Of a DNA stretch of 64,000 bases, positions 12,210-20,567 are shown in pieces. The translations under genes and the position numbers were made by a program. A model generated the notes under the pieces. The model was not told where the DNA came from. It was given only the letters and a program-made list of their open reading frames with translations, and made no database searches. The DNA comes from Leptospira fainei serovar Hurstbridge str. BUT 6. Its GTDB lineage: Bacteria > Spirochaetota > Leptospiria > Leptospirales > Leptospiraceae. The stretch is taken from NCBI RefSeq assembly GCF_000306235.2, contig NZ_AKWZ02000003.1, positions 372,001 to 436,000 of the forward strand. Direction: 5' to 3'. How positions within the stretch are numbered: position 1 is the stretch's first letter; the number at the start of each line of letters is the position of its first letter.

Positions 12210-12986
12210 ATGGGAAGGGCAGCCTTTGAGAACGAGGAATTTTTACATTCCGTAGATGCGTTTCACCTTCGGGTTTTAGCCGAAATTAATTATCCTCAAG
12301 CTCTATTTAGAGATGCGAAAATTAAAGATACGATTTGTATCTTCGGATCCGCCAGAATTTTGAGTACGGAGGAGTATGCAGCCAGAGATAAGCTCCGGGA
12401 AAAACTGACTCCCAAGGAATTGAAATTACACGAGAAGCAAGGTGAATTGGTTCGCTACTACGAGGAAGCAAGAGAAACTGCAAGATTGATAACCCTTTGG
12501 GGAAAAGAGATCTCTAAAGACGTTCGTAGGATGGCAGTCTGCACGGGCGGCGGCCCTGGAATTATGGAAGCTGCCAATCGGGGAGCAGTGGAGGGTGGAG
12601 GTCCAAGCCTAGGATTGAATATTAGGCTTCCATTTGAACAGACTATTAATGCGTTTGCTGATCCAAAGATTAGCATCGAGTTTCACTACTTTTTTATGCG
12701 TAAGCTTTGGTTTTTACGGTTATCCAAGGGCATCGTCGTGTTCCCCGGCGGCTTCGGGACGGTGGATGAACTTTTTGAAACTCTTACCTTAATCCAAACA
12801 GGTAGAAATAATCTGAAAATTCCGGTGATTATGTATGGAAGAAAATATTGGGATCAGGTTTTTCATATAGGTCCTATGAAAGAATATGGACTGATCGACC
12901 CGGACGATATTAATTTGATCACATATTGCGACGATCCAAAGGAGGTACTGGAAGTTCTAAAGAAAAAGGTCCCATTCGAGGACTGA
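12210..12986 (+). CDS. LOG family protein (TIGR00730-type, cytokinin riboside monophosphate phosphoribohydrolase-like)
   Basis: Rossmann-like LOG-fold nucleotide hydrolase. The nucleotide-binding segment CTGGGPGIMEAANRG is followed by the catalytic PGGFGTVDELFE, which is the family signature PGGxGTxxE. Bacterial members cleave nucleoside 5'-monophosphates to base plus ribose phosphate and were long misannotated as lysine decarboxylases. At 258 aa it is longer than the ~190-aa core and carries a helical N-terminal extension, as in the LOG-II type. A strong AAGGA sits six bases before the ATG at 12210. Confidence 0.88.
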   Translation: MGRAAFENEEFLHSVDAFHLRVLAEINYPQALFRDAKIKDTICIFGSARILSTEEYAARDKLREKLTPKELKLHEKQGELVRYYEEARETARLITLWGKEISKDVRRMAVCTGGGPGIMEAANRGAVEGGGPSLGLNIRLPFEQTINAFADPKISIEFHYFFMRKLWFLRLSKGIVVFPGGFGTVDELFETLTLIQTGRNNLKIPVIMYGRKYWDQVFHIGPMKEYGLIDPDDINLITYCDDPKEVLEVLKKKVPFED

Positions 12987-13213
12987 TTCCGAGTCTCTTG
13001 AATTGGAATTATAGAATCTAAGGTGTAGAAGTTCCTACAACTCGCAACTCTCGCAGTACATTCTTCGGGCTATGCGTGAATGACGTTTCCGGATCTAATT
13101 TTGAATTATAATTCCGTCCGGATCGGATAGCTAAAAACGTGCCTTTCGCTAAAAATACCGAAGCAGAATCGTTTCCTTGACAGCTTCCCTATGAAGAAAA
13201 TTATGGTCGCAAT
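12987..13213. other. intergenic region upstream of rpmB
   Basis: This 227-base gap has no open frame that looks coding. It holds the 20-base repeat unit described separately at 13021-13040 and presumably the promoter of the rpmB-nth-thioesterase-release factor-uvrC run. No terminator with a T-tract follows the LOG-family gene. Confidence 0.4.
13021..13040. repeat. 20-base intergenic repeat with near-palindromic core (copy 1)
   Basis: The 20 bases here are identical to those at 58297-58316. The core TGTAG-N6-CTACA is an inverted repeat with 5-base arms. Both copies lie between genes. Similar short palindromes with TGTAG/CTACA ends are, from memory, common between Leptospira genes, but their role is not known to me. 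Confidence 0.6.
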
Positions 13214-13495
13214 ATGGCCAGAAAGTGTGTCGTTACCGGGAAAGGTACCATTGCTGGGAATAATGTTTCCCACTCCCACCTTAAGACCCGTAGAACCTGG
13301 AAAATTAACCTGATCAAAAAGCGGATCTTTTTAGAAGATGAAAACCGCTGGGTAACCGTACGAATTTCTACTCGTGCCCTCCGTACTCTTCGTAAAAAAG
13401 GAATCAAGGCCGCGATTAAAGATAATGGCGGTTCTTTACAAGCTCTTGCCCCCAAAAAATACGTCGGAATCAAAAAACAGGCAGCCAAAGCCTGA
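13214..13495 (+). CDS. rpmB: 50S ribosomal protein L28
   Basis: Ribosomal protein L28, a component of the large subunit. The N-terminus [20 protein letters not shown] is the L28 signature, followed by the basic RTWKINL segment and the C-terminal [13 protein letters not shown]. The length of 93 aa fits the longer bacterial L28 form. Only one cysteine lies in the N-terminal motif, so this is not the classical four-Cys zinc-binding paralogue. It leads the plus-strand run to uvrC. The next frame, nth, opens inside it. Confidence 0.97.
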   Translation: MARKCVVTGKGTIAGNNVSHSHLKTRRTWKINLIKKRIFLEDENRWVTVRISTRALRTLRKKGIKAAIKDNGGSLQALAPKKYVGIKKQAAKA

Positions 13496-14162
13496 GTTTG
13501 TTCCAACGCCCAAATATGTTTCCCGAATTTACTCCCTATTACGGGGGGAATTCGGGGAAGTAAATTCTCCTTTAAACTATCAGAAAGACTACGAGTTCGC
13601 GATTTCCGTCATTCTCTCCGCCCAATGTACGGACGCAAGAGTGAACGAAGTTGCACCCCGCCTGTTTGCAGCCTATCCTAGCTTGGAGTCGCTCGCAAAT
13701 GCTCCCCTCAAAAAAATCGAAGAGATTATCTATTCCACCGGCTTCTATAAAAATAAAGCCAAATCGGTCGTTAATTTTGCGGAAACTCTATTAAGAGAAT
13801 ATAACGGCAAATTACCGAATACAATCTCGCAGCTCATTCAACTTCCCGGTATCGGTCGTAAGACTGCGAACGTGGTTTTGAATGAAATACACGGAATCTC
13901 GGAAGGTTTCGTGGTCGATACTCATGTAAAACGTGTTTCCAAAAAGTTGGGACTGACAAACCAAGCCGATCCGGTCAAAGTCGAAAGAGATTTGATGAAA
14001 GTTGTTCGCCCCGATTATTGGATGGATCTTTCTCTGTACTTTATCTTTTTGGGTCGACGTTATTGTAAAGCGCATCGTACATTTTGTGATGAATGCGTGT
14101 TGGGAAAGATTTGCCCATCCTCGATTCGAGGAAAGTCGGCCTCAAGCATCGAGGAGGAATGA
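13425..14162 (+). CDS. nth: endonuclease III (DNA glycosylase/AP lyase)
   Basis: Removes oxidised pyrimidines and nicks the abasic site in base-excision repair. From the ATG at 13425 it is 245 aa. The helix-hairpin-helix [12 protein letters not shown] carries the catalytic Lys146, VVDTHV the catalytic Asp165, and the 4Fe-4S cluster cysteines are 214, 221, 224 and 230 (C-X6-C-X2-C-X5-C). The start is uncertain. There is no ATG, GTG or TTG between the end of rpmB and the conserved core, so translation must start inside rpmB: ATG 13425, TTG 13446 or GTG 13374, an overlap of 50 to 122 bases. Its stop is one base from the next ATG. Confidence 0.92.
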   Translation: MAVLYKLLPPKNTSESKNRQPKPEFVPTPKYVSRIYSLLRGEFGEVNSPLNYQKDYEFAISVILSAQCTDARVNEVAPRLFAAYPSLESLANAPLKKIEEIIYSTGFYKNKAKSVVNFAETLLREYNGKLPNTISQLIQLPGIGRKTANVVLNEIHGISEGFVVDTHVKRVSKKLGLTNQADPVKVERDLMKVVRPDYWMDLSLYFIFLGRRYCKAHRTFCDECVLGKICPSSIRGKSASSIEEE

Positions 14163-14163
14163 A

Positions 14164-14595
14164 ATGAATTTAGAAGTCTTCTTAGATAAGAAACTGGAAG
14201 GGATGGAACTGAGCACCCAACATATAGTAATGTCCCGGGATTTAAATCAACACGGATTTCTATTCGGTGGTCAGATGCTGGCCTGGATTGACGAAGGATG
14301 CGCTATGTTCGTCATGGAAAAAATACGATACTCGAACATCGTAACTGTCAGTATGGATGACGTAGTTTTTAAAAGTCCGGGATTATCCGGAGATATTATC
14401 CAGATTTTTTCAAAAATTGAGAAAATCGGAAAGAGTTCCGTTACCGTCCGCAATGCATCCATTTCTAAAAGCCAAAAAAGGAAGGAGGTTCGCGAGATTA
14501 TCGATTGTACGATCACTTACGTTTGTCTAGATGATACCGGAAGACCTTTTCCGTATTTTACTCAATTCGATTCGCAAGAACTTTTTGCACGATAG
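14164..14595 (+). CDS. acyl-CoA thioesterase (hotdog fold)
   Basis: Hotdog-fold acyl-CoA hydrolase of 143 aa, cleaving acyl-CoA to free acid and CoA. The motif [20 protein letters not shown] matches the YciA/BACH-type family, in which the Asn-x-x-G-x-(L/I)-x-GG-x-(L/M) and following Asp form the active site. The ATG at 14164 is chosen over an in-frame upstream start at 14002 because it follows the nth stop by one base, sits behind a GAGGAGGAA ribosome binding site and gives the family length. It lies in the rpmB-to-uvrC run. Confidence 0.88.
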   Translation: MNLEVFLDKKLEGMELSTQHIVMSRDLNQHGFLFGGQMLAWIDEGCAMFVMEKIRYSNIVTVSMDDVVFKSPGLSGDIIQIFSKIEKIGKSSVTVRNASISKSQKRKEVREIIDCTITYVCLDDTGRPFPYFTQFDSQELFAR

Positions 14596-14597
14596 TC

Positions 14598-15053
14598 ATG
14601 TCCTCTCGATTTCCCGTTTCGTTCGAAAAGGAATCCGCTCTTTTGGCGCGAATGGAATCGCTCAAAGTGTTTGAATCCGACTTGGAAGAAAGTTTTATGC
14701 GAAGCGGAGGAAAGGGCGGCCAAAACGTAAATAAGGTTTCTACCGCAGTTCGCTTGTTTCATCGACCGACCGGGGAAGAAATTAAATGTTCGATTTATCG
14801 AACGCAAGGAATGAATCGCTATAAGGCCAGAATTTTATTATGCGAACGGTTGGAAAAGGAAGCCCGGTTGGCCGAGAAAATCGAGGATCCGGCGCACGCA
14901 AAATTAAGGAAAGCCAAAGCGGATCGCGCAAGAAGGGCAAAAAGAAAAGCGGCCGCTAAATCGTCGGGCGCTCCTAAACGGGAATTTAATCCTGAAGAAG
15001 ATTGGAAAGAAGAGTACGGCGAGGATTGGAATAGTCCAATAAGTGAAGACTAG
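14598..15053 (+). CDS. class I release-factor-like peptidyl-tRNA hydrolase (ArfB/YaeJ-like)
   Basis: Carries only the catalytic domain 3 of class I release factors. [11 protein letters not shown] places the GGQ at residues 40-42, followed by [16 protein letters not shown] and a long Lys/Arg/Ala-rich C-terminal tail. That architecture, without codon-recognition domains, is shared by ArfB, which rescues stalled ribosomes by entering the empty mRNA channel with its basic tail, and by RF-H-type proteins. The acidic last residues are less typical of ArfB. It starts two bases after the thioesterase stop and ends two bases before uvrC. Confidence 0.82.
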   Translation: MSSRFPVSFEKESALLARMESLKVFESDLEESFMRSGGKGGQNVNKVSTAVRLFHRPTGEEIKCSIYRTQGMNRYKARILLCERLEKEARLAEKIEDPAHAKLRKAKADRARRAKRKAAAKSSGAPKREFNPEEDWKEEYGEDWNSPISED

Positions 15054-15055
15054 AA

Positions 15056-16912
15056 ATGGCGGAAGTTCTAAATCACAATCTGATCGTCGAAAAACTTAAG
15101 AATCTGACCGGTTCTCCCGGCTGCTATCTTTGGAAAAACGTAGAGGGAGAGATTATTTACGTTGGAAAAGCGAAGAATCTTGATAAGCGAATTCGTAGTT
15201 ATTTAAAGGAAAACCATATCGATTTAAAGACCCGTTTTCTCCGGCGGGAAATTTTCGATCTGGATTGGATTGCCACTTCGACCGAACGGGAAGCTCTCAT
15301 TCTTGAAGCTACCTTAATCAAAAAACATAATCCGCGTTATAATGTGCGTCTTAAGGACGATAAAAAATATCCGTATATTTGCGTTTCTCTGTCCGAGTCA
15401 TATCCGATGGTTTTCGTTACGCGAAAATTAAAGGATAACGGCGACCGTTACTTCGGTCCCTATACGGACGTAAAGACTACTCGGGAAACGCTCGATGTTA
15501 TTTTGAGGATATTCCCCATTCGCAAGACCAAACAAGTTTTACCTCTGCCTAAGCCGCGTAGACCGTGTTTGAACTTTCAAATGAAACGTTGTCTTGGCCC
15601 TTGTCAAGGTAATGTCCCGGTCGATGAATATCGGATCATCGTAGATCAGATCATCCAATTTTTGGAAGGAAAGAAAGACGGATTGGTTAATGAGTTAACC
15701 CGTAGAATGGACGACTATTCGGAGAAGACGGAATTCGAGAATGCAGCTCGGTACAGGGACATGCTTTTAAGACTCCAATCTTTCCGGCAAAAGCAAACGG
15801 TCGTAAGTTTGGATGGAGGAGACGAGGATATTGTCGCCTTTGCAAGAAGGGAAGACGAAGGTCAAGTCGTTCTTATGGAAGTGAGAGGCGGAAGGCTCGA
15901 AAACAAGAAATCGTTTCCGATACAAGGGGTTGCAAATTCGTCCGAGGACGAAATTCTTTCTTCCTTTTTTAGAGATTACTATATGGGGGCCGGTTTAGTT
16001 CCATCGAACATAGTAGTGTCGATGTCCTTAAAGGAAGAGGCGGAAACCGTTTTGGATTTTTTACAGGAAAAGACGGGTTTTAGACCTAAATTACGTTTTC
16101 CTAAAGCAGGAGAAAAAAAATCGCTTTTAAAGATCGCGGAAAAAAATGCCGAGCTGAGTTTAACCGAGAGATTGCTCGCCACTCAATACCGCGATCAAAC
16201 CGCAGCCCTCAAGGAAATTCAGGAAATGTTCCATCTTGGAGAACCGCCTCATATCATCGAATGCTATGATATCTCACATTTTCAGGGTTCTTTTCCCGTA
16301 GCGAGCGGAGTTATTTTCGTCGAAGGTAAACCGTTTAAGCAGGGCTATCGAAAATATAATATTCGAGGTTACGAAGGAATTAACGATCCAGGAATGATGC
16401 ACGAGGTGATTTCCAGAAGATTACAAAGAATTCTAAACGAAGACGGGGTTCTTCCCGATCTAGTAGTCATAGATGGAGGCCCTACACAATTAGGCAAAGC
16501 CTGCGAAGCCGCCGTCGAAGCGGGTGTTCCGGATCTTCCAATGGTCGGACTTGCAAAAAAAAGAGAAGAGATATATTTTCCCGGTCAAAGTGCACCTTAT
16601 AACTTCGATATGAATTCTCCCGGAATGAAGTTATTACGGCATATCCGCGACGAAGCACACCGATTCGGCGTCGAGCATCATCGTTCCCGTAGAAATAGGG
16701 AAGCTCTCCGTAGCTTAATCGAAGACGTTCCGGATATCGGATTAAAAAGAAGTAAGCTATTATTACGTTCCTTTACGGGCCAAAAAAGGATCGAAGACGC
16801 CAGTATCGAGGAGCTTAGGAAAGTTCCCGGTATCGGAGAAACTCTCGCGGAAAAAATTTTCCGACATTTTCATCCTAATGAAAACGATGAAAAATCCTTA
16901 ACCCCCTCTTAA
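15056..16912 (+). CDS. uvrC: excinuclease ABC subunit C
   Basis: Makes the dual incision in nucleotide-excision repair. The N-terminal GIY-YIG nuclease is marked by [10 protein letters not shown] and [18 protein letters not shown] (residues ~19-52). A cysteine set lies in [18 protein letters not shown]. The UVR domain for UvrB contact is near 205-235 and the RNase H-like second nuclease contains CYDISHFQG and [10 protein letters not shown]. Tandem helix-hairpin-helix motifs ([20 protein letters not shown]) end the protein. At 618 aa it is full length. It is the last gene of the rpmB run; uvrA starts at the right edge of the window and uvrB is not present. Confidence 0.97.
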   Translation: MAEVLNHNLIVEKLKNLTGSPGCYLWKNVEGEIIYVGKAKNLDKRIRSYLKENHIDLKTRFLRREIFDLDWIATSTEREALILEATLIKKHNPRYNVRLKDDKKYPYICVSLSESYPMVFVTRKLKDNGDRYFGPYTDVKTTRETLDVILRIFPIRKTKQVLPLPKPRRPCLNFQMKRCLGPCQGNVPVDEYRIIVDQIIQFLEGKKDGLVNELTRRMDDYSEKTEFENAARYRDMLLRLQSFRQKQTVVSLDGGDEDIVAFARREDEGQVVLMEVRGGRLENKKSFPIQGVANSSEDEILSSFFRDYYMGAGLVPSNIVVSMSLKEEAETVLDFLQEKTGFRPKLRFPKAGEKKSLLKIAEKNAELSLTERLLATQYRDQTAALKEIQEMFHLGEPPHIIECYDISHFQGSFPVASGVIFVEGKPFKQGYRKYNIRGYEGINDPGMMHEVISRRLQRILNEDGVLPDLVVIDGGPTQLGKACEAAVEAGVPDLPMVGLAKKREEIYFPGQSAPYNFDMNSPGMKLLRHIRDEAHRFGVEHHRSRRNREALRSLIEDVPDIGLKRSKLLLRSFTGQKRIEDASIEELRKVPGIGETLAEKIFRHFHPNENDEKSLTPS

Positions 16913-16962
16913 TTTTTTAGCACCGAGCGATTCTCCCTACCTGTGAGTTAACGGGAGGGAAT

Positions 16963-19146
16963 ATGCGATCCTATTTCAATAGAGCGAATTCATATAAGAT
17001 TTTTGCTTTGATCGGTGTTTCGGCGTTTTACTGCCAACATTCGGCAAAGGCAGATTGGTGGGAGTTATCTCAAGTTCCCTCGGCCTTTAAATTTCAATAC
17101 GTACCTGAAGATACAAGTAATAGCGAATTCCTAAATCTATCCTTACAGATTCGAGATACGAAAACCTGTATAGAGGCCGGCGAGCATCCTAACTATTTCG
17201 CGAGCCTTTGTATGGAAGATTCTAGGCAAACGATTCGGGAGGGGTTGAATCGTTTGGTCAATGGGTGGCGACAAAATGAGTTAATGGCGCCTTTATTCTT
17301 TGAAGATTCGAAGAGTCGGATCTCAATTACGATCGGCATTTATAAGATAAACGAGTTGCGAAAGCAGATTCTACCCGCTCGTTCGGGAATTCTCGGCAGT
17401 CGGGAAATCCGCAAAGATCTTGCCGATGGAGTTCTATTTTTTGATCGAAATCATTATTCTCGAAAATTCCACACAGCAAGTTTCAGCGTCTTCCTTTTAT
17501 CGGATACTGAAACGCTTTGGATACATCCTCCGGCAGGAGACGGCGACTTATACCTCTCGATTAAAATCGAGGCAGGTATTGACTTAGGCGATGAATTAAA
17601 GAATACGATTGCATCCATTTCCGGAAAGAATGCGAAAATTTTATCGAACTGTAAATCTGAGCTTCCGGTAATTTCGGAAGTATTCGGTGAGACGGAATCC
17701 GTTACAGGCCGCTGGATCGAATTATTTAATTCTAAACAATATCCGATATGCGAAGCCGGGATGGAATTCGTTCTTTTCGGCAATCGAGTGGTGCTTCCAA
17801 AAACGACCGGTCATTTTTTACCGGGGGAAACTCGCGTTTATGCTGAAGAATCCTCTTCTCTCGAGCGGATTCCAGTGTCGGGACTTCGATGGGGGGATTT
17901 GAAGCGCAACGGAAGCCTGCAACTTTCAAAGCAAGAATTGTTGACCGAACGTATTCTTCCCGGAGGGGGTTATCGTTATGGAAGCGAAACCCTTTCCTGG
18001 AAGCCGGCAGGTTTTTCGGAATGCGGATCAAATCGACAACTACCGTATCTCCCGGAATCCTATTGCATGGATCCAGGTTTTCCGGCAGGAGTAAATCCTT
18101 TATTGGGAAAGGAATTTCCCGGCTGCGATCCGAGAGATTTCATATTGGAAGAATTGAATCCGATCGGGATTTACTGGGAAGGAAAGCTTAGGTCCGATTT
18201 AAAGTTTATCGATTTAGAATATATAGGGTATCGGGAATGCAAACCGGAGAATCTGGAATTTCAATGGGCGCAATCGACAGTTCCAATCTCAACTACCGGG
18301 TCCATTAAGGAAAAATCCATTTTGACAGTCGGCGCTCTTCCTTTCCTATTCGGGGCAGCGACAGTATCATATCGGAATCTTTCTTCCTTAAAGCTATCGG
18401 ATCCTTTTCAACTTAGAGATCGAATGACAGGTGTGACTCATTCGATTTGGGATGGAGCGGGTATTATCGAAACTCCAAATAGATTCGCACTCGAAATTCC
18501 CGGAGTCGCGACTTCTTCACTTCTGATTCGGAATAATCGGACTTACTTGCCTCTTCGAGGAGAAGTCTTTGCCGGAATCCATCATCTACACCGGGTTTTT
18601 CCGGGAAAAAAAACCGGTTTCGAGTTCTCCGGCCGCTCTCTTCTTTCGGAAATCTCCTGGGCGGGTTCATACAAGGGTATTGAACCGATCGCAAGCGATC
18701 GATTTTTAGAAGTTCAGTCGGAGACTGAAGCGGCACATTCGGCGTTGCTCGAAGTCGAGACGGATAGCGGCTCCATCACTTCCGCTCTTTTTCCGATCGA
18801 TGTCGGATTCAGTGTTCTATCGTCGGGAAAACTCATTTGTTTTCCACAGAGTCTAGTTTGGAAAGACTCAGGTTTCTCTCTTCCTCAAACGGGATCAACG
18901 ATCGTAAAACTACGTCACCCAGTCACGGGAGAATTATGGGACGAGCTAAGATATTCTTCAGCCGGTCCTGGAAAGAACGATACAAGGAACAAAATTAGGC
19001 GCTCCGGCTATCAGTTTATAGATTCGAACGGGCATCGATCTTGGAAAGATTCCGACATTTCGGAATCTATAGACAGACTTCCCGAATGCTTCAATACTCA
19101 TGCAAGTCCGGGAAGTTCGAATTTGTCGACGGCGCGACAAGAATGA
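16963..19146 (+). CDS. exported protein with lamin-tail-like (LTD) segments
   Basis: A 727-aa exported protein. Residues 1-30 form a signal peptide with a canonical type I cleavage site SAKA-DWW; a Cys just before it lacks a good lipobox. Residues ~235-330 look like a lamin-tail domain (ISEVFGETESVTGRWIELFN, then VLPKTTGHFLPGE). A second LTD-like start, ILEELNPIGIYWEGKL, begins near 393. The C-terminus ends with HASPGSSN at ~712-719, the usual closing motif of bacterial LTDs. In other bacteria LTDs accompany secreted or membrane-tied nucleases. The stop overlaps the next ATG (ATGA), starting a three-gene operon with a barrel protein and a phospholipase D-like lipoprotein. The LTD assignment is by motif reading only. 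Confidence 0.7.
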   Translation: MRSYFNRANSYKIFALIGVSAFYCQHSAKADWWELSQVPSAFKFQYVPEDTSNSEFLNLSLQIRDTKTCIEAGEHPNYFASLCMEDSRQTIREGLNRLVNGWRQNELMAPLFFEDSKSRISITIGIYKINELRKQILPARSGILGSREIRKDLADGVLFFDRNHYSRKFHTASFSVFLLSDTETLWIHPPAGDGDLYLSIKIEAGIDLGDELKNTIASISGKNAKILSNCKSELPVISEVFGETESVTGRWIELFNSKQYPICEAGMEFVLFGNRVVLPKTTGHFLPGETRVYAEESSSLERIPVSGLRWGDLKRNGSLQLSKQELLTERILPGGGYRYGSETLSWKPAGFSECGSNRQLPYLPESYCMDPGFPAGVNPLLGKEFPGCDPRDFILEELNPIGIYWEGKLRSDLKFIDLEYIGYRECKPENLEFQWAQSTVPISTTGSIKEKSILTVGALPFLFGAATVSYRNLSSLKLSDPFQLRDRMTGVTHSIWDGAGIIETPNRFALEIPGVATSSLLIRNNRTYLPLRGEVFAGIHHLHRVFPGKKTGFEFSGRSLLSEISWAGSYKGIEPIASDRFLEVQSETEAAHSALLEVETDSGSITSALFPIDVGFSVLSSGKLICFPQSLVWKDSGFSLPQTGSTIVKLRHPVTGELWDELRYSSAGPGKNDTRNKIRRSGYQFIDSNGHRSWKDSDISESIDRLPECFNTHASPGSSNLSTARQE

Positions 19147-20567
19147 GAATACGGATAACGATCCTTTTCGTTTCAATCATTCCAAGCATTTTAACCGCAG
19201 AACCTATTTCTGAAAAATTGAATCTTAGCATTCACTTCTTCGGTTTTAAAGCGCAAGGACGGCTTAGTTCGGACGATAAAACTTCGAAAGAAGTTGAGAG
19301 GGTAAACGGTATTGCGCTCCCGTTCTGGATGAAGGTAAAAGGAGAGCACCGACGGGATTCCTGGGAAGCCGATTTGCAGATGGATGTTTTTTCAGGCGCG
19401 GATAATCGGCTGAAGGTTCTTCCGGGAAGCGATGCATATTTTGCATTACTCGCCAAAGGGTTTCGCTGGGGTTTCGGTAGAAGGTCCGATCCTAATTCTC
19501 TTCCGGGCTGGTTCTATTGGAAGGACGGAGTCGAGGGAGCTTTTGTGGAAACGAAAGATAGCGGACGCTTTAATATTCGATTTGATGTTTTGGATTTCTA
19601 TCGTGGGTTTCCGTTGGCCGAAAACAATTGGCTACTTGCACAAGGACGGGATTCTTTTTTACCAAGATCGGCACGAAGCGAGTTCGGGTTAAATTCGATA
19701 TCCGTAAAGGATACTACGCAGACAGAGTTTAGATACAGGGCAGGTCTCGGACTCTGGGTAAAGGAGGATTTGGGAATATTTTATAATATTGGAATACGAT
19801 ACGTCTCTCTAGGAAATTGGGGAAGATTCGGGAAAGATACTCAGGAGGCACGATCGGAACGTTTGGATGGTGATAAAGACTATTTGACTCAAATGAAGAC
19901 CGGTTTAGGATTTTTACGAGATCCTTTCTTTAGTCTTTTGGAAGTGTTCTTAGTTCGAGGTTTGGACAAAACCGCCTCTCATCCTCTTCGCCCGGAGAAA
20001 AGTTTGCCGATTAGCGGAGAAGCCGTTCGATTCGATATCGGTTTTCACGGGACAAATTGGCTTGTTTCCGTTTTCGGTTTTCTTCCCAATCCTGATAAGA
20101 GAAACAAAAACGGGGAGATTTTGGAACTAGGCTTCGTCGGTATGGGCGCTTCGCCGTTACCGAACCCCTTGCTCAATCAAATCTGGGGATGGACTCCGGC
20201 CGCCTGGATAACCGGCGTCGGTTTGGAAAAGGATCAGTCGTCCTTTCCCACTAAGCGTCCTTCGGGCGTTTTCGGAATACAAAGCTCATTACGAATTTCT
20301 CATATTAAGTTAGGAGTTCGGACGAGTTATGTGGCCTTTCTAAGGACTGAGAACGAGTCAAGCGGGTCATGGACTGGTTCAAAGGAAATTTTTTCGAATT
20401 CATTTTTGCGAGAAGGCGGACTTTCACTAGGTTGGATTCCGCCGGAATCCCAAACATCCATTTTGGAATTAGAAGTGGGTGGTTTTGAATCGGATCGCTC
20501 TTTAGGACTAAAGGAATGGTATTTACTTCTTAAATTAGGATGGGTTCTTGAATGCGCACAAAAATAA
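19143..20567 (+). CDS. predicted outer-membrane beta-barrel protein
   Basis: No named family recognised. The ATG at 19143 overlaps the previous stop (ATGA) and opens a clean signal peptide, MRIRITILFVSIIPSILTA; the longer frame from 19041 lacks one. The 474-aa mature product has many alternating short strands rich in aromatic residues, Gly and Asp turns (for example FRWGFGRRSDPN, WLLAQGRDSF, LGLWVKEDLGIFYNIGIRY) and ends WYLLLKLGWVLECAQK. This pattern suggests an outer-membrane barrel, although the end is not the classical C-terminal Phe. It is the middle gene of the operon and its 3' end overlaps the phospholipase D-like gene by 16 bases. Confidence 0.65.
   Translation: MRIRITILFVSIIPSILTAEPISEKLNLSIHFFGFKAQGRLSSDDKTSKEVERVNGIALPFWMKVKGEHRRDSWEADLQMDVFSGADNRLKVLPGSDAYFALLAKGFRWGFGRRSDPNSLPGWFYWKDGVEGAFVETKDSGRFNIRFDVLDFYRGFPLAENNWLLAQGRDSFLPRSARSEFGLNSISVKDTTQTEFRYRAGLGLWVKEDLGIFYNIGIRYVSLGNWGRFGKDTQEARSERLDGDKDYLTQMKTGLGFLRDPFFSLLEVFLVRGLDKTASHPLRPEKSLPISGEAVRFDIGFHGTNWLVSVFGFLPNPDKRNKNGEILELGFVGMGASPLPNPLLNQIWGWTPAAWITGVGLEKDQSSFPTKRPSGVFGIQSSLRISHIKLGVRTSYVAFLRTENESSGSWTGSKEIFSNSFLREGGLSLGWIPPESQTSILELEVGGFESDRSLGLKEWYLLLKLGWVLECAQK

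Noticed and set aside
12999..13213. Possible tRNA or small RNA gene upstream of rpmB
   Set aside because: No cloverleaf or conserved T-loop could be built; only the short palindromic repeat stands out.
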